Assembly: GCA_934278005.1 (NCBI GenBank)
Contig: CAKQWG010000149.1
Coordinates: 1-7,706 of the forward strand
From: an uncultured Pirellulaceae bacterium
GTDB lineage: Bacteria > Planctomycetota > Planctomycetia > Pirellulales > Pirellulaceae
Length of the DNA: 7,706 nucleotides
Reading direction: 5' to 3'
Shown: positions 1-6,857 of the stretch, piece after piece
Numbering within the stretch: position 1 is the stretch's first letter
How the letters are laid out: each line of letters starts with the position of its first letter
The notes under the pieces: generated by a model
What the model was told of the DNA's origin: nothing
The model's database searches: none
The model's input: the letters and a program-made list of their open reading frames with translations, nothing else
Made by a program: the position numbers and the translations under genes

Positions 1-156
1 ATTCCAGATAACGTCGCGGCGGAACATTTACGATTGATGCAGCGATGTGGATTGTTAGCGAGTCATCGGGAGGGCCGACGGGTGTATTACCAGGTCGCCG
101 AGCCTCACCTGCAGAAACTTATGCAATGTGTCGAAAATCGGTTTTTGGGCCGCTAA
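1..156 (+). CDS. ArsR-family transcriptional repressor, C-terminal part only
   Basis: The frame is open from the first base to a TAA at 154-156, giving 51 residues; the N-terminal half lies outside the window. The sequence HLRLMQRCGLL, followed by REGRRVYYQV, matches the end of the recognition helix and the beta-wing of ArsR/SmtB winged-helix repressors, and a final amphipathic helix follows. It lies 87 nt upstream of a rhodanese-DUF2892 gene. That is the arrangement of sulfide/persulfide-responsive repressors such as YgaV, BigR and SqrR, which control rhodanese and sulfide-oxidation genes. Two cysteines are visible, one in the MQRCG stretch and one in the last helix (LMQCVEN). A C-terminal-helix cysteine is one of the sensing residues in BigR/SqrR, but its partner would lie in the missing half. 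The family call is secure. The persulfide-sensing role is inferred from the neighbour. Confidence 0.85.
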   Translation: MPDNVAAEHLRLMQRCGLLASHREGRRVYYQVAEPHLQKLMQCVENRFLGR

Positions 157-227
157 ATCCAGGCCACTTCCCGCCGGTTTTTTTCACTGACATTTCGTAC
201 TGTTGCGATGTGACGATCATAACTAAC

Positions 228-235
228 AGGACAGG
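228..235 (+). promoter_or_regulatory. Ribosome binding site of the rhodanese gene
   Basis: The purine-rich stretch AGGACAGG ends 8 nt before the ATG at 244. It supports that start for the rhodanese-membrane protein. Confidence 0.6.
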
Positions 236-243
236 TACAGCTT

Positions 244-813
244 ATGAGTCAATTGAGTCAAACTCAGTCAATTACAGCTGAGCAGCTCGCCGAGCGGAGC
301 GGCCAGACGCGGGTCGATGTCATCGACGTGCGTACGCCAGTGGAGTATCGCGCAGTGCACGCCGCAGGCGCCCGCAATATTCCGCTTGACACACTCGATC
401 CGCGTGAGGTGATGAGTCATCGCAATGGCTCGGGGGCTGACCCGCTGTATGTCATCTGCAAGTCCGGTTCGCGGGCTGCCAAAGCTCAGCAGAAATTTTC
501 CGCCGCAGGCTTTGCAAATGTTATCAATGTTACAGGCGGCACGGATGCTTGGGAGGGCGCGGGGCTGCCTGTGGTGCGTGGCCAAAAGTCGATGTCGCTT
601 GAGCGCCAAGTGCGCATTGCGGCCGGCGCGATCGTACTCACGGGTGCTCTACTGGGACTGTTCGTACATCCCTACTTCACGGGTATCTCCGCTTTTGTAG
701 GCGCTGGGCTCGTGTTGGCAGGCCTGACTGATACCTGCGCTATGGGTATGCTTATCGCCAAGATGCCTTGGAATCGACACGCCGATAGCTCATGTTCGGT
801 CAGAGGATATTGA
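244..813 (+). CDS. Membrane-anchored rhodanese sulfurtransferase (YgaP-like, rhodanese + DUF2892)
   Basis: This 189-residue protein has an N-terminal single-domain rhodanese (about residues 8-112) and a C-terminal DUF2892/YgaP membrane domain. DVIDVRTPVEYRAVHAAGA is the typical CH2A-like region. The six-residue active loop is CKSGSR with catalytic Cys72, and GGTDAWEGAGLPV closes the domain. Two hydrophobic helices follow at about 123-141 and 147-163. Then comes TDTCAMGMLIAKMPWN, the conserved Cys-containing end of the family, with Cys165 here. Rhodaneses of this kind move sulfane sulfur through a cysteine persulfide. The membrane anchor places the catalytic domain at the inner face of the cytoplasmic membrane. 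The gene follows the ArsR repressor closely and is probably co-transcribed with it and induced by sulfide or persulfide. It looks intact. Confidence 0.92.
   Translation: MSQLSQTQSITAEQLAERSGQTRVDVIDVRTPVEYRAVHAAGARNIPLDTLDPREVMSHRNGSGADPLYVICKSGSRAAKAQQKFSAAGFANVINVTGGTDAWEGAGLPVVRGQKSMSLERQVRIAAGAIVLTGALLGLFVHPYFTGISAFVGAGLVLAGLTDTCAMGMLIAKMPWNRHADSSCSVRGY
802..807 (+). promoter_or_regulatory. Strong ribosome binding site in front of the GxxExxxR remnant
   Basis: AGAGGA lies inside the last codons of the rhodanese gene, 8 nt before the ATG at 816. It is one of the better Shine-Dalgarno sequences in the window, and it argues that the remnant downstream is, or recently was, translated. Confidence 0.5.
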
Positions 814-815
814 GT

Positions 816-1067
816 ATGGATCATGTGCTCCTAGTCGAACTAAAAGCCTGCAAGAGCTTAGCGGAAGAGCATATCGCACAAATCCTCGGCTACCTGCGAG
901 CTACCAGAATCGAGCATGTCCTGCTTATCAATTTCGGTGCCTTCAAGTATGAAATTAAAAAGTATGTTCTGTCCGGCTGCTCGGTAAATGCGCTGCCACG
1001 GAGAGACCAAACGAGCTCGGCGAGTGCGTTAGATTCGAACAGTGCAGCGTATGCAAATCTGCGATGA
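816..1067 (+). pseudogene. Truncated GxxExxxR-family (PDDEXK_3) protein fragment
   Basis: From ATG 816 an 83-codon frame reads VLLVELKACKSLAEEHIAQ, then ILGYLRATRIEHVLLINFG and a final EIKKYVL. This is the C-terminal half of the GxxExxxR / PDDEXK_3 family: the E-x-K strand (VELKA), the AQ-x-LxYLR helix and the LLINFG...ikrYVL ending. Full members are about 125-135 residues and begin with the GxxExxxR helix, followed by an acidic active-site residue on the preceding strand. Both are absent here, so nuclease activity is unlikely. The last 30 or so residues (SGCSVNALPRR onward) match nothing I know and may be frame read past the original gene end. The ATG lies two bases after the rhodanese stop (811-813), with a good Shine-Dalgarno inside that gene. 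It is either a decayed gene or a short fragment still translated by coupling. The family itself is of unproven function. Confidence 0.7.
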
Positions 1068-1133
1068 AGGCTATGATAAAGACTCTTTAGCATTGCCGAT
1101 AATGTACGTTGCTCCCCGCCGCAAAGAGAGTCC

Positions 1134-2378
1134 ATGAAACGGAGCTCAGTCCACGACTCAACAGCCCGCATGTCTTCGCATTCGCGCTGGACCAATGCGT
1201 GGCTGATAGCGGGTGTTTTACTGGTGGCCGTCAACCTGAGATCAGCCTTGTCTAGCGTGGGGCCATTGGTCGAGGAGATCCGGCTTGCGACGGGACTGTC
1301 CAATTCTCTGCTGGGGCTACTGACAACGCTGCCGTTGATCGCCTTTGGGATCATCTCTGCGCTGACTCCCCTGTTCACTCGCCGCTTCGGTATTGGCGGC
1401 ACCTTGCTAGGGGCGATGGCACTATTGATACTGGGCATTGCCATACGATCTATGGAGTCGGTAGGTGCCCTGTATGTCGGTACGTTTCTCCTGGGTGTGG
1501 CTATAGCGTTCGGCAATGTACTATTACCCAGCATCGCTAAACGCAATTTCGACTCGCACTCCGGATGGATCACCAGTCTGTATTCGAGTGCCATGGGTGT
1601 GGGAGCCGCCTTGGCCGCGGGGCTGAGCTATCCATTAACCAGCGACTTCAAACTTGGATGGCGTGGGGCGTTAGCCGTGTGGGCTATTCCGGCAATTCTA
1701 GCGTTGATCGTTTGGACGCCGCAACTTCGCAGCTTAAAACGCTCAGAACATAGTCGAAGTTTCAAGCAATCCCTCAAGGACTTGGGAGCCTCGAGCTTAG
1801 CTTGGCAGGTAGCCCTGTTTATGGGCTTGCAATCGCTAACGTTCTACGTGGTGTTAGCGTGGCTACCAGCGATTTTGATAAGTCGCGGCTACACGTCCTC
1901 TTACTCGGGGTGGATGTTATCGCTCTCACAAGCAACCGGCATCCTAGGCTCGTTGATCGTGCCTGTGGTAGCGGGACGAAGAGTGGACCAAAGAGGCATC
2001 GTGGTCGTGCTGCTCGTAGCCGAAGTTGCGGGACTCATCGGTTTGCTGATGCCGCAGTTGGGTTGGGTAGCCGTGTGGGTTTCCATCCTGGGTTTTGTCC
2101 TGGGGGGCACATTCGGATTGGCCCTACTGCTGATTGTTGTGCGTTCGAGCACGACTGAGATCGCTACGGAGTTGTCAGGAATGGCGCAGTCAATTGGCTA
2201 TCTAGTCGCTGCTACCGGGCCATTCTTATTCGGCAGTCTATTCGATGCGACAGGAAACTGGAGCTACTCCCTGCTATCGCTGCTAGGCATCGCAGGGCTC
2301 AAGCTGTGCATGGGCTTAGGAGCAGCGCGGCCAGCGGTGCTGACGCAGCCAGAGAGTGCTGACCAGCCCGACGCGTAA
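1134..2378 (+). CDS. CynX/NimT-type MFS transporter
   Basis: This is a 414-residue hydrophobic protein with about 12 membrane helices and a long central cytoplasmic loop (about 198-222), the normal size for the major facilitator superfamily. The first helix carries VAVNLRSALSSVGPL and is followed by GLLTTLPLIAFG. Both are hallmarks of the cyanate/nitroimidazole subfamily (CynX, and YeaN/NimT of E. coli). RRFG at the helix 2-3 loop and LGGTFGLALLLIVVRSS in the second half fit as well. Substrates vary in this subfamily, so none is assigned; no cyanase or carbonic anhydrase gene lies nearby. The start at 1134 has a purine-rich AAAGAGAG ending 3 nt upstream. Met13 at 1170 is a weaker alternative that would still leave all helices intact. 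It is probably transcribed on its own and ends at the hairpin at 2446-2496. Confidence 0.88.
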   Translation: MKRSSVHDSTARMSSHSRWTNAWLIAGVLLVAVNLRSALSSVGPLVEEIRLATGLSNSLLGLLTTLPLIAFGIISALTPLFTRRFGIGGTLLGAMALLILGIAIRSMESVGALYVGTFLLGVAIAFGNVLLPSIAKRNFDSHSGWITSLYSSAMGVGAALAAGLSYPLTSDFKLGWRGALAVWAIPAILALIVWTPQLRSLKRSEHSRSFKQSLKDLGASSLAWQVALFMGLQSLTFYVVLAWLPAILISRGYTSSYSGWMLSLSQATGILGSLIVPVVAGRRVDQRGIVVVLLVAEVAGLIGLLMPQLGWVAVWVSILGFVLGGTFGLALLLIVVRSSTTEIATELSGMAQSIGYLVAATGPFLFGSLFDATGNWSYSLLSLLGIAGLKLCMGLGAARPAVLTQPESADQPDA

Positions 2379-2445
2379 GCTCAGCGCAGGGCCCTGTAAT
2401 TTGTCGCAGTAACTACACTCAGTAACAGCTTTCTATCGGCAACCC

Positions 2446-2496
2446 CAGTCGGCTGGCCTCACGCTGCGCGCGTGGATGGTGCAGCCGACTGATTTT
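2446..2496 (+). terminator. Candidate rho-independent terminator after the MFS gene
   Basis: CAGTCGGCTG (2446-2455) and CAGCCGACTG (2482-2491) form a perfect 10-bp inverted repeat. The enclosed loop holds a further small stem, CACGC (2460-2464) with GCGTG (2470-2474). A short T run (2493-2496) follows on the + strand, about 70 nt after the MFS stop. The T run is short, so termination may be partial. No T run follows on the - strand. Confidence 0.55.
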
Positions 2497-2533
2497 GCAC
2501 ATCTGCCGCTGTTTAGTAAAGCTGTGTAGTAGA

Positions 2534-2842
2534 TCAGTCCGAACCGTGCAGCTTAACCATCTTGTTGTAGATACCGAGCAGCAGAAAAGTGGGCGCCCAC
2601 TGACCGACAAACAGGGCTCGCTGCTTCTGACCTGTGGACTGATAATATAACGATAGAGCGATCGATCCACCTGCGGCCCAAAGCCAAGTATCGGAAGGCA
2701 AGCGTGCGGTCTGCTCTTCTATCGCGCGGGCCAGCGGACCTTCACCAGTGGAGTGGCTCGAGACACCGTAGTCACGAGCAACGTTGCTGCCGAGACCCTG
2801 CGAACGTCGGCCAGTTTGCATGGATTCTGGAAAATTGGACAT
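2534..2842 (-). CDS. Small two-helix membrane protein of unknown function
   Basis: I do not recognise a named family. The protein has 102 residues from the ATG at 2840-2842. A polar N-terminal part (1-48) is followed by TARLPSDTWLWAAGGSIALSL (helix about 52-67), a short polar turn (YQSTGQKQ), then ALFVGQWAPTFLLLGIYNK (helix about 76-93) and a basic tail. The two helices and the motifs LPSDTWLWAAGGS and FVGQWAPTFLLLGIYNK resemble short hypothetical proteins I have an impression of from environmental bacteria, Acidobacteriota among them, but I cannot name a family. The open frame runs 51 codons further upstream. I chose this Met because AGAGGA lies 8 nt in front of it and the upstream codons look non-coding. 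It follows egtD on the same strand after 166 nt and converges with the MFS gene. Confidence 0.75.
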   Translation of the reverse strand: MSNFPESMQTGRRSQGLGSNVARDYGVSSHSTGEGPLARAIEEQTARLPSDTWLWAAGGSIALSLYYQSTGQKQRALFVGQWAPTFLLLGIYNKMVKLHGSD

Positions 2843-2850
2843 CAGTAATT

Positions 2851-2856
2851 CCTCTG
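2851..2856 (-). promoter_or_regulatory. Ribosome binding site deciding the start of the small membrane protein
   Basis: On the - strand AGAGGA precedes the ATG at 2842 by 8 nt (intervening ATTACTG plus one base). No comparable site precedes the ATG at 2995, so the shorter 102-residue product is preferred. Confidence 0.6.
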
Positions 2857-3008
2857 GTAAGCACTGCGTTTGAAAGGACAGCGTTATCCTTTTGACAATG
2901 AACATAGAAATGCAAACGCCGTTCCCAATTCGGACTGTGGTAGAAAAAGGAGTGCGATCTGCCTGTTGATCGAATTGGTGAGCGATGTGGTACACCTAGA
3001 ATGCCGGA

Positions 3009-4010
3009 TCATGTGCCGGTCCGAATGAAGTGCAAGACTGCGAAGTAGTCGCGTGAATCGGTCCAGGCGTTATCGAAGGACAGCCCCGCGCGCAGCGCGT
3101 CGTCGCGAAAGCCATCGATGGTGTATTTGTACGAGTATTCCGTGTGGATCAACTCCCCTTGGCTCAATTCAAATCGCCGATCGTCGATCTGGATGGCTTG
3201 TGAACGTCGACTTCGAAGATAGCTTTCGATGCGTCCTTGTTGTTCATTGTAGAATGCATAGTGCTCAAATCCGTCCAGATCCAGTTCGGCACCCAACTCT
3301 AGTTGCATGCGACGTAAAAGATTGCAATTGAACGCGGCTGTAATCCCGGACGCGTCGTTATATGCTCGTTCAAGTACCTGTTTGTCCTTTTGCAAGTCTA
3401 CTCCGATTAGCAGACCATCTCCCTCAGCGCAAAGACTTGCAATGCGAGTTAGCAGCTTGGTCGATTGTTCGCGGGAGTAGTTGCCGATTGTCGAGCCCGG
3501 AAAATAGACCGTCGTAGTGATTTGCTGCGAATCTATTGGCTTTGATGGACGGCGCTGTGCCGCATGATTGACCTGCGGCAGTGCAAAGGGCTGCGTAAAG
3601 TCTGCGACTACAGGCAATACTGCCAGGTGCGGGTAGTGCGCTTGAAGCCGTGCGGCGGTGCCGAGCAGGTGATTTTCTGAGATGTCCACCGGGATGTAGG
3701 CCACAGCCTCTGGCAAGTGATCCAGGAGCAGTTGCGTCTTGAGGCTGCTGCCGCTTCCGAATTCAATCAGCCGCACTCGTTCGCCCAGCGCCGCAGTGAT
3801 CTCGCCGATGTGGCATTGCATGATCTCCGTCTCGGACCGCGACACGTAGTATTCCTCCAGCAGACAAATTTGATCGAATAATTTGGATCCACGCTTATCA
3901 TAAAGATACTTACAAGGAATTTGCTTTTGTGGCTGCTGTAGACCTGCGATCACATCCTGGCGAAAGTTATCGTTAGACGATTTTGTTTTAGCTGCGGTTG
4001 GTGAGAGCAT
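3009..4010 (-). CDS. egtD: L-histidine N(alpha)-methyltransferase EgtD (ergothioneine biosynthesis)
   Basis: This 333-residue SAM-dependent enzyme trimethylates the alpha-amino group of histidine to give hercynine, the first step to ergothioneine (EC 2.1.1.44), in the cytoplasm. The N-terminal KYLYDKRGSKLFDQIC...LEEYYVSRSE block is diagnostic. The SAM site is LIEFGSGSSLKT (about 81-92) followed by PVDIS (107-111). FPGSTIGN (170-177) supplies the asparagine that binds substrate in the mycobacterial enzyme. HTEYSYKY (289-296) supplies the Glu and Ser that hold the imidazole. AYNDASGITAAFNCNLL and FYNEQQGRIESYL are also conserved. A somewhat long linker lies at about 144-165. The length is normal. 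The start lacks a clear Shine-Dalgarno, but no other in-frame Met fits. It lies 75 nt behind egtB, and the two very likely form one transcript. Confidence 0.95.
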   Translation of the reverse strand: MLSPTAAKTKSSNDNFRQDVIAGLQQPQKQIPCKYLYDKRGSKLFDQICLLEEYYVSRSETEIMQCHIGEITAALGERVRLIEFGSGSSLKTQLLLDHLPEAVAYIPVDISENHLLGTAARLQAHYPHLAVLPVVADFTQPFALPQVNHAAQRRPSKPIDSQQITTTVYFPGSTIGNYSREQSTKLLTRIASLCAEGDGLLIGVDLQKDKQVLERAYNDASGITAAFNCNLLRRMQLELGAELDLDGFEHYAFYNEQQGRIESYLRSRRSQAIQIDDRRFELSQGELIHTEYSYKYTIDGFRDDALRAGLSFDNAWTDSRDYFAVLHFIRTGT

Positions 4011-4085
4011 AGGGAGTAGTCCAGTAAGTGAAAGGATTTTTGCCGCGTAAGGCTTGTGCGAACTGCTTCCCAGGCCGTGCTCGAC

Positions 4086-5450
4086 TCATTGGCGACCTGG
4101 GGCTTGAGCAAGTCGAATGCCAGCGAACTGCCAGCGAGTTTCAGGTGGGAAGAAATTGCGATAGGTGATTCGCAGATGGTCCGCTGGCGTCGCGCACGAA
4201 CCGCCTCGCAAGACGAACTGGTTGCACATGAATTTGCCGTTGTATTCGCCCAGCGCGCCGGCGAGGGTCTTAAAACCGGGATAGGAGGTATAAGGGCTCG
4301 CTGTCCACTCCCACACATTGCCGCATGCATTCTCGAGATCACTAACGTCCGTGTCGCCCTTGGTGGATTGAGGTTGCGGGCAGTTCCCATCATTCAGCAA
4401 ACGATCGGACCAATAGCCATGCAAGGGGACGCCATCGCTGGCAGCATCGTTCGGCAAGCAGTTCGCAACGCATGCTTCCCATTCCGCTTCGGTAGGCAAA
4501 CGACAGCCGGCCCAGCGCGCGAATGCGTCGGCTTCGAAAAAACTCACATGGCAGACTGGTTCGTCAAAGTCCATCGGCTGCATTCCAGCCAGAGTGAACT
4601 GATGCCAACCACTCTGCGTTTTGTGCCAGTAGAGCGGCGCGGTCAATTTGAGCTGCTGCACAAAGTTCCAACCGAGCGATAGCCACCATTGAGGCTGCTC
4701 GTAGCCGCCGGCTTCGATGAATTGGAGATATTCAGCATTGGTCACGCACCGCCGAGCCAGCCGAAAGGGCTCCAGATAGACCCGATGCCTCGGCCGCTCG
4801 TTATCAAAAGCAAAGCCGCTGTCGGCGTGTCCAATTTGTACAATCCCTGATGGCCCGTCAATCCAGTCGGAGGAATGCTGTGAAGCAGATTTCGCAGTGC
4901 TTTGGTAGTTCGCTGCACCGCTCGCCGCACCCACTGCTACGCCCGCCCCGCCCGCTGCGCGGCTGGCGATTCGCCCCGAAGCTGGAGCATAAGCGGGGTG
5001 CAGAGGGTTCATGGAAAAGGCATGCTTGATGTCCGTCAGCATTAGCTCCTGATGCTGCTGCTCGTGGTGCAGCCCCACCTCGAGCACGGTTTGCTTTTCG
5101 GTTGATAAATCGCCATTTTTCAAAAGCTTGATGACATGGGCATCGACGTGCGCGCGATAATTGAGCACTTCTGCTTGGCTGGGACGCGACAGCAGTCCAC
5201 GCTGGGCCCGCGGAAATTGTTCCCCAACCGTGTTGTAATACGAATTAAACAGTCGCTCAAAAGCGCTGCTGAACTGTGGATAACCCGGGAATTCCTTCAG
5301 TACAAACGTCTCGAAGAACCACGTAGTGTGAGCTAGGTGCCACCGAATCGGGCTGGCCTCATCCATCGATTGCAGCGTGCAGTCCTCGGGTGAGAGTGGG
5401 GCCGCTAGAGAAGCGCTAAATGCACGTATGCGGCGATAACGTTCGAGCAT
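4086..5450 (-). CDS. egtB: Ergothioneine sulfoxide synthase EgtB (non-haem iron)
   Basis: From the Met at 5450 this is 454 residues, in the range of the family. EgtB couples hercynine with cysteine or gamma-glutamylcysteine using O2 to form the sulfoxide precursor of ergothioneine. An N-terminal DinB-like domain (about 5-150) carries WHLAHTTWFFE (His41) and HHEQQHQE (His129, His133), the three-histidine iron site. A C-terminal FGE/sulfatase-modifying-factor domain (about 195-450) shows RHRVYLEPFRLARRCVTNAEY, CRLPTEAEWE, GNVWEWTASPY, VLRGGS and YRNFFPPETRWQFAGIRLA. A Tyr71-Tyr72 pair (FNSYYNTVG) matches the cysteine-type EgtB. An Ala/Gly-rich linker (about 155-190) joins the domains. The frame stays open to an ATG at 5729, but that extension (93 codons) looks non-coding. 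Neither start has a convincing Shine-Dalgarno, so the N-terminus is uncertain. It is paired with egtD downstream. Confidence 0.92.
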   Translation of the reverse strand: MLERYRRIRAFSASLAAPLSPEDCTLQSMDEASPIRWHLAHTTWFFETFVLKEFPGYPQFSSAFERLFNSYYNTVGEQFPRAQRGLLSRPSQAEVLNYRAHVDAHVIKLLKNGDLSTEKQTVLEVGLHHEQQHQELMLTDIKHAFSMNPLHPAYAPASGRIASRAAGGAGVAVGAASGAANYQSTAKSASQHSSDWIDGPSGIVQIGHADSGFAFDNERPRHRVYLEPFRLARRCVTNAEYLQFIEAGGYEQPQWWLSLGWNFVQQLKLTAPLYWHKTQSGWHQFTLAGMQPMDFDEPVCHVSFFEADAFARWAGCRLPTEAEWEACVANCLPNDAASDGVPLHGYWSDRLLNDGNCPQPQSTKGDTDVSDLENACGNVWEWTASPYTSYPGFKTLAGALGEYNGKFMCNQFVLRGGSCATPADHLRITYRNFFPPETRWQFAGIRLAQAPGRQ

Positions 5451-5758
5451 CGGTAACAACTTTTCGAGATAACCTGCCTCACAAAAACGACCACAGCTTG
5501 CGGATGCAAAGATTGTGCCGCTCAACGCCAAATGCCGGCTTGGCGGCAGTGGAAGGACCGCCCATGTCGAGAAAGCCAGTCCCGAGCCGAGAGGGCTGTG
5601 ATAGGCGAGAGGGCCGTGATAGGACAGCAAGGCTGTGTGATTGAGCCGGGCCGTGGGGCTGAAGCATGGCAAATGCCGCCGCCCCGCTAGAGAGCCACTC
5701 GGTTCGCCCGCCGGCAAGCGCCATTGCATGCGGAGCGCGCGGTCTGCAAGCTAGTTGC
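5451..5758 (-). other. Gap between the dehydrogenase and egtB, with open frame and repeats
   Basis: This stretch of about 308 nt lies upstream of the preferred egtB start. It stays open in the egtB frame back to ATG 5729 (an in-frame TAG sits at 5751-5753). The predicted peptide is Pro/Ser/Leu-rich, contains no recognised domain, and has a short near-repeat (YHGPLA, YHSPLG). It may hold the egtB promoter or leader, or encode an extension. I found no clear -35/-10 pair. Confidence 0.5.
5589..5624. repeat. Two-copy 18-bp tandem repeat
   Basis: GAGAGGGCTGTGATAGGC (5589-5606) is followed immediately by GAGAGGGCCGTGATAGGA (5607-5624), identical at 16 of 18 positions. More degenerate GGCTGTG/GGCCGTG echoes continue to about 5660. 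The period is a multiple of three, so the repeat would not break the egtB-frame extension. Confidence 0.75.
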
Positions 5759-6766
5759 CTAGCCGACTTCGATAACTACTTTGCCAACGTGTTGTTGGCT
5801 CTGGAGATACTCATAAGCGGCGTGTGCCTCGCCGAATGGGAAGACCTTGTCGATAACGGGCTGAATTTTGTGCAGTTCGAGGATGCGATTCATGCGCTGA
5901 AACAATTCGACGCTGCCGACGTAGATGCCGCGGACGGTCTGAGCATTCATCAAGGCCTGGGTCATGTTCGGTTCGCCTTTTCCGAGCACACCGATCAGTG
6001 ACACCGTTCCGCCGACTCGCGTGGCTTGTAGCGACCGACCCAGGGTTGCCGTGCCGCCCACTTCGATTACGTGATCCACGCCGCGGTTGTTGGTCAGGCC
6101 CCGCACCTCGTCTTGCCATTCGGGATGAGTCCGGTAGTTCACTGTATCATCGGCGCCCAGCTGTTTTGCTTGATGCAATTTTTTATCGCTGCTGCTGGTA
6201 ATAATGGTGCGCGCACCGAGTGCTTTAGAAAGTTGCAACGCAAAGATGCTGACTCCGCCCGTTCCTAGCATTAAAACGACATCACCGGCCGTCGTGCCGG
6301 CGGCGGCTAGAGCGTTGTAAGCTGTCACCGCCGCGCACGGAAGGGTGCACGCTTGGCGGTAGTCCAGGTGTCCAGGAATGCGAACCAGAGCTGCTGCGTC
6401 GATCGCGACGGTTTCGGCCAGCATGCCGTCGATGCCTCCGCCGAGACCGGATCGCAGAGCCGTTTCGTCGACAGGCCCCGAGATCCAATCGCGCAGGAAG
6501 TTGACCATTACGCGATCGCCGATCTGCCAGTGCTCCACCTCTGAACCAATTTCGATGAGCTCGCCAGCGCCGTCGGACAAGGGAGTGATCGGCCGAGTGT
6601 CATTGCGCGGATAGCCCCCTTTGGTAATCATGAAGTCCCGGTAGTTCAAACTGCATGCCCTGACGGCAATCCGCACCTGGTGACTTTTGAGCGGCGGTGG
6701 ATCAAAATCCTGCAGCACGAGTGATTCGGGAAGACCAGCCGCCGAGACAATCTGATAGCGTTTCAT
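5759..6766 (-). CDS. Zinc-free medium-chain dehydrogenase/reductase (NAD(P)-dependent alcohol dehydrogenase-like)
   Basis: This 335-residue member of the MDR superfamily has a GroES-like N-terminal domain (about 28-130) and a Rossmann nucleotide-binding domain (about 150-270). SLNYRDFMITKGGY (39-52) is typical of the quinone-oxidoreductase/MDR subgroup. The GHE-type catalytic zinc motif is replaced by PLSDGAGEL, and the four-Cys structural zinc loop is missing, so no zinc is expected. GDRVMVNF, TLPCAAVTAYNAL and GTGGVS (168-173, glycine-rich loop) follow, then GADDTVNY and VDHVIEVGGTATL. The substrate cannot be told; NADPH-linked reduction of a quinone or reactive carbonyl is the usual activity of such enzymes. 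It is the first of four same-strand genes leading into egtB and egtD. The gap of about 300 nt before egtB leaves it open whether they share a transcript. A candidate promoter lies just upstream. Confidence 0.88.
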   Translation of the reverse strand: MKRYQIVSAAGLPESLVLQDFDPPPLKSHQVRIAVRACSLNYRDFMITKGGYPRNDTRPITPLSDGAGELIEIGSEVEHWQIGDRVMVNFLRDWISGPVDETALRSGLGGGIDGMLAETVAIDAAALVRIPGHLDYRQACTLPCAAVTAYNALAAAGTTAGDVVLMLGTGGVSIFALQLSKALGARTIITSSSDKKLHQAKQLGADDTVNYRTHPEWQDEVRGLTNNRGVDHVIEVGGTATLGRSLQATRVGGTVSLIGVLGKGEPNMTQALMNAQTVRGIYVGSVELFQRMNRILELHKIQPVIDKVFPFGEAHAAYEYLQSQQHVGKVVIEVG

Positions 6767-6806
6767 GTTTTGTCTGCTTGTATCGCAAGGCGCCTACGGG
6801 AGCCGG

Positions 6807-6835
6807 GCTATAAGAGAAAAAGGTGGTTCCGTCAG
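6807..6835 (-). promoter_or_regulatory. Candidate sigma70-type promoter of the dehydrogenase gene
   Basis: On the - strand CTGACG (6830-6835) resembles a -35 box and TATAGC (6807-6812) a -10 box, each matching consensus at four of six positions, with a 17-nt spacer. Transcription would start near 6800, leaving a leader of about 33 nt before the ATG at 6766. Confidence 0.4.
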
Positions 6836-6844
6836 CGTGAGGTA

Positions 6845-6857
6845 GTACTCGGAGTAC
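6845..6857. promoter_or_regulatory. GTACTC-G-GAGTAC palindrome, candidate operator
   Basis: This is a perfect 13-bp palindrome, centred on one base, about 10 bp upstream of the candidate -35 box. Two more GTAC tetramers follow at 6862-6865 and 6884-6887. The position suits an activator or repressor site, but no regulator can be named. Confidence 0.35.

Noticed and set aside
171..184. GC-rich segment followed by seven T residues between the ArsR and rhodanese genes, as a terminator
   Set aside because: I could not build a stem longer than four base pairs in front of the T run, and the two genes are expected to be co-transcribed.
1075..1103. GATAAT at 1098-1103 as a -10 box for the MFS gene
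   Set aside because: The hexamer 17 nt upstream (GATAAA) does not resemble a -35 box, so the match is too weak to annotate.
890..1594. Long - strand frame of 234 codons opposite the remnant and the MFS gene
   Set aside because: It is the antisense shadow of the transporter coding frame and shows no protein family features.
3950..4393. - strand frame of 147 codons spanning the egtB-egtD junction
   Set aside because: It overlaps both well-supported genes in another frame, and its translation has no recognisable domain.
4056..4682. + strand frame of 208 codons antisense to egtB
   Set aside because: EgtB motifs continue uninterrupted on the other strand, and this frame encodes nothing recognisable.
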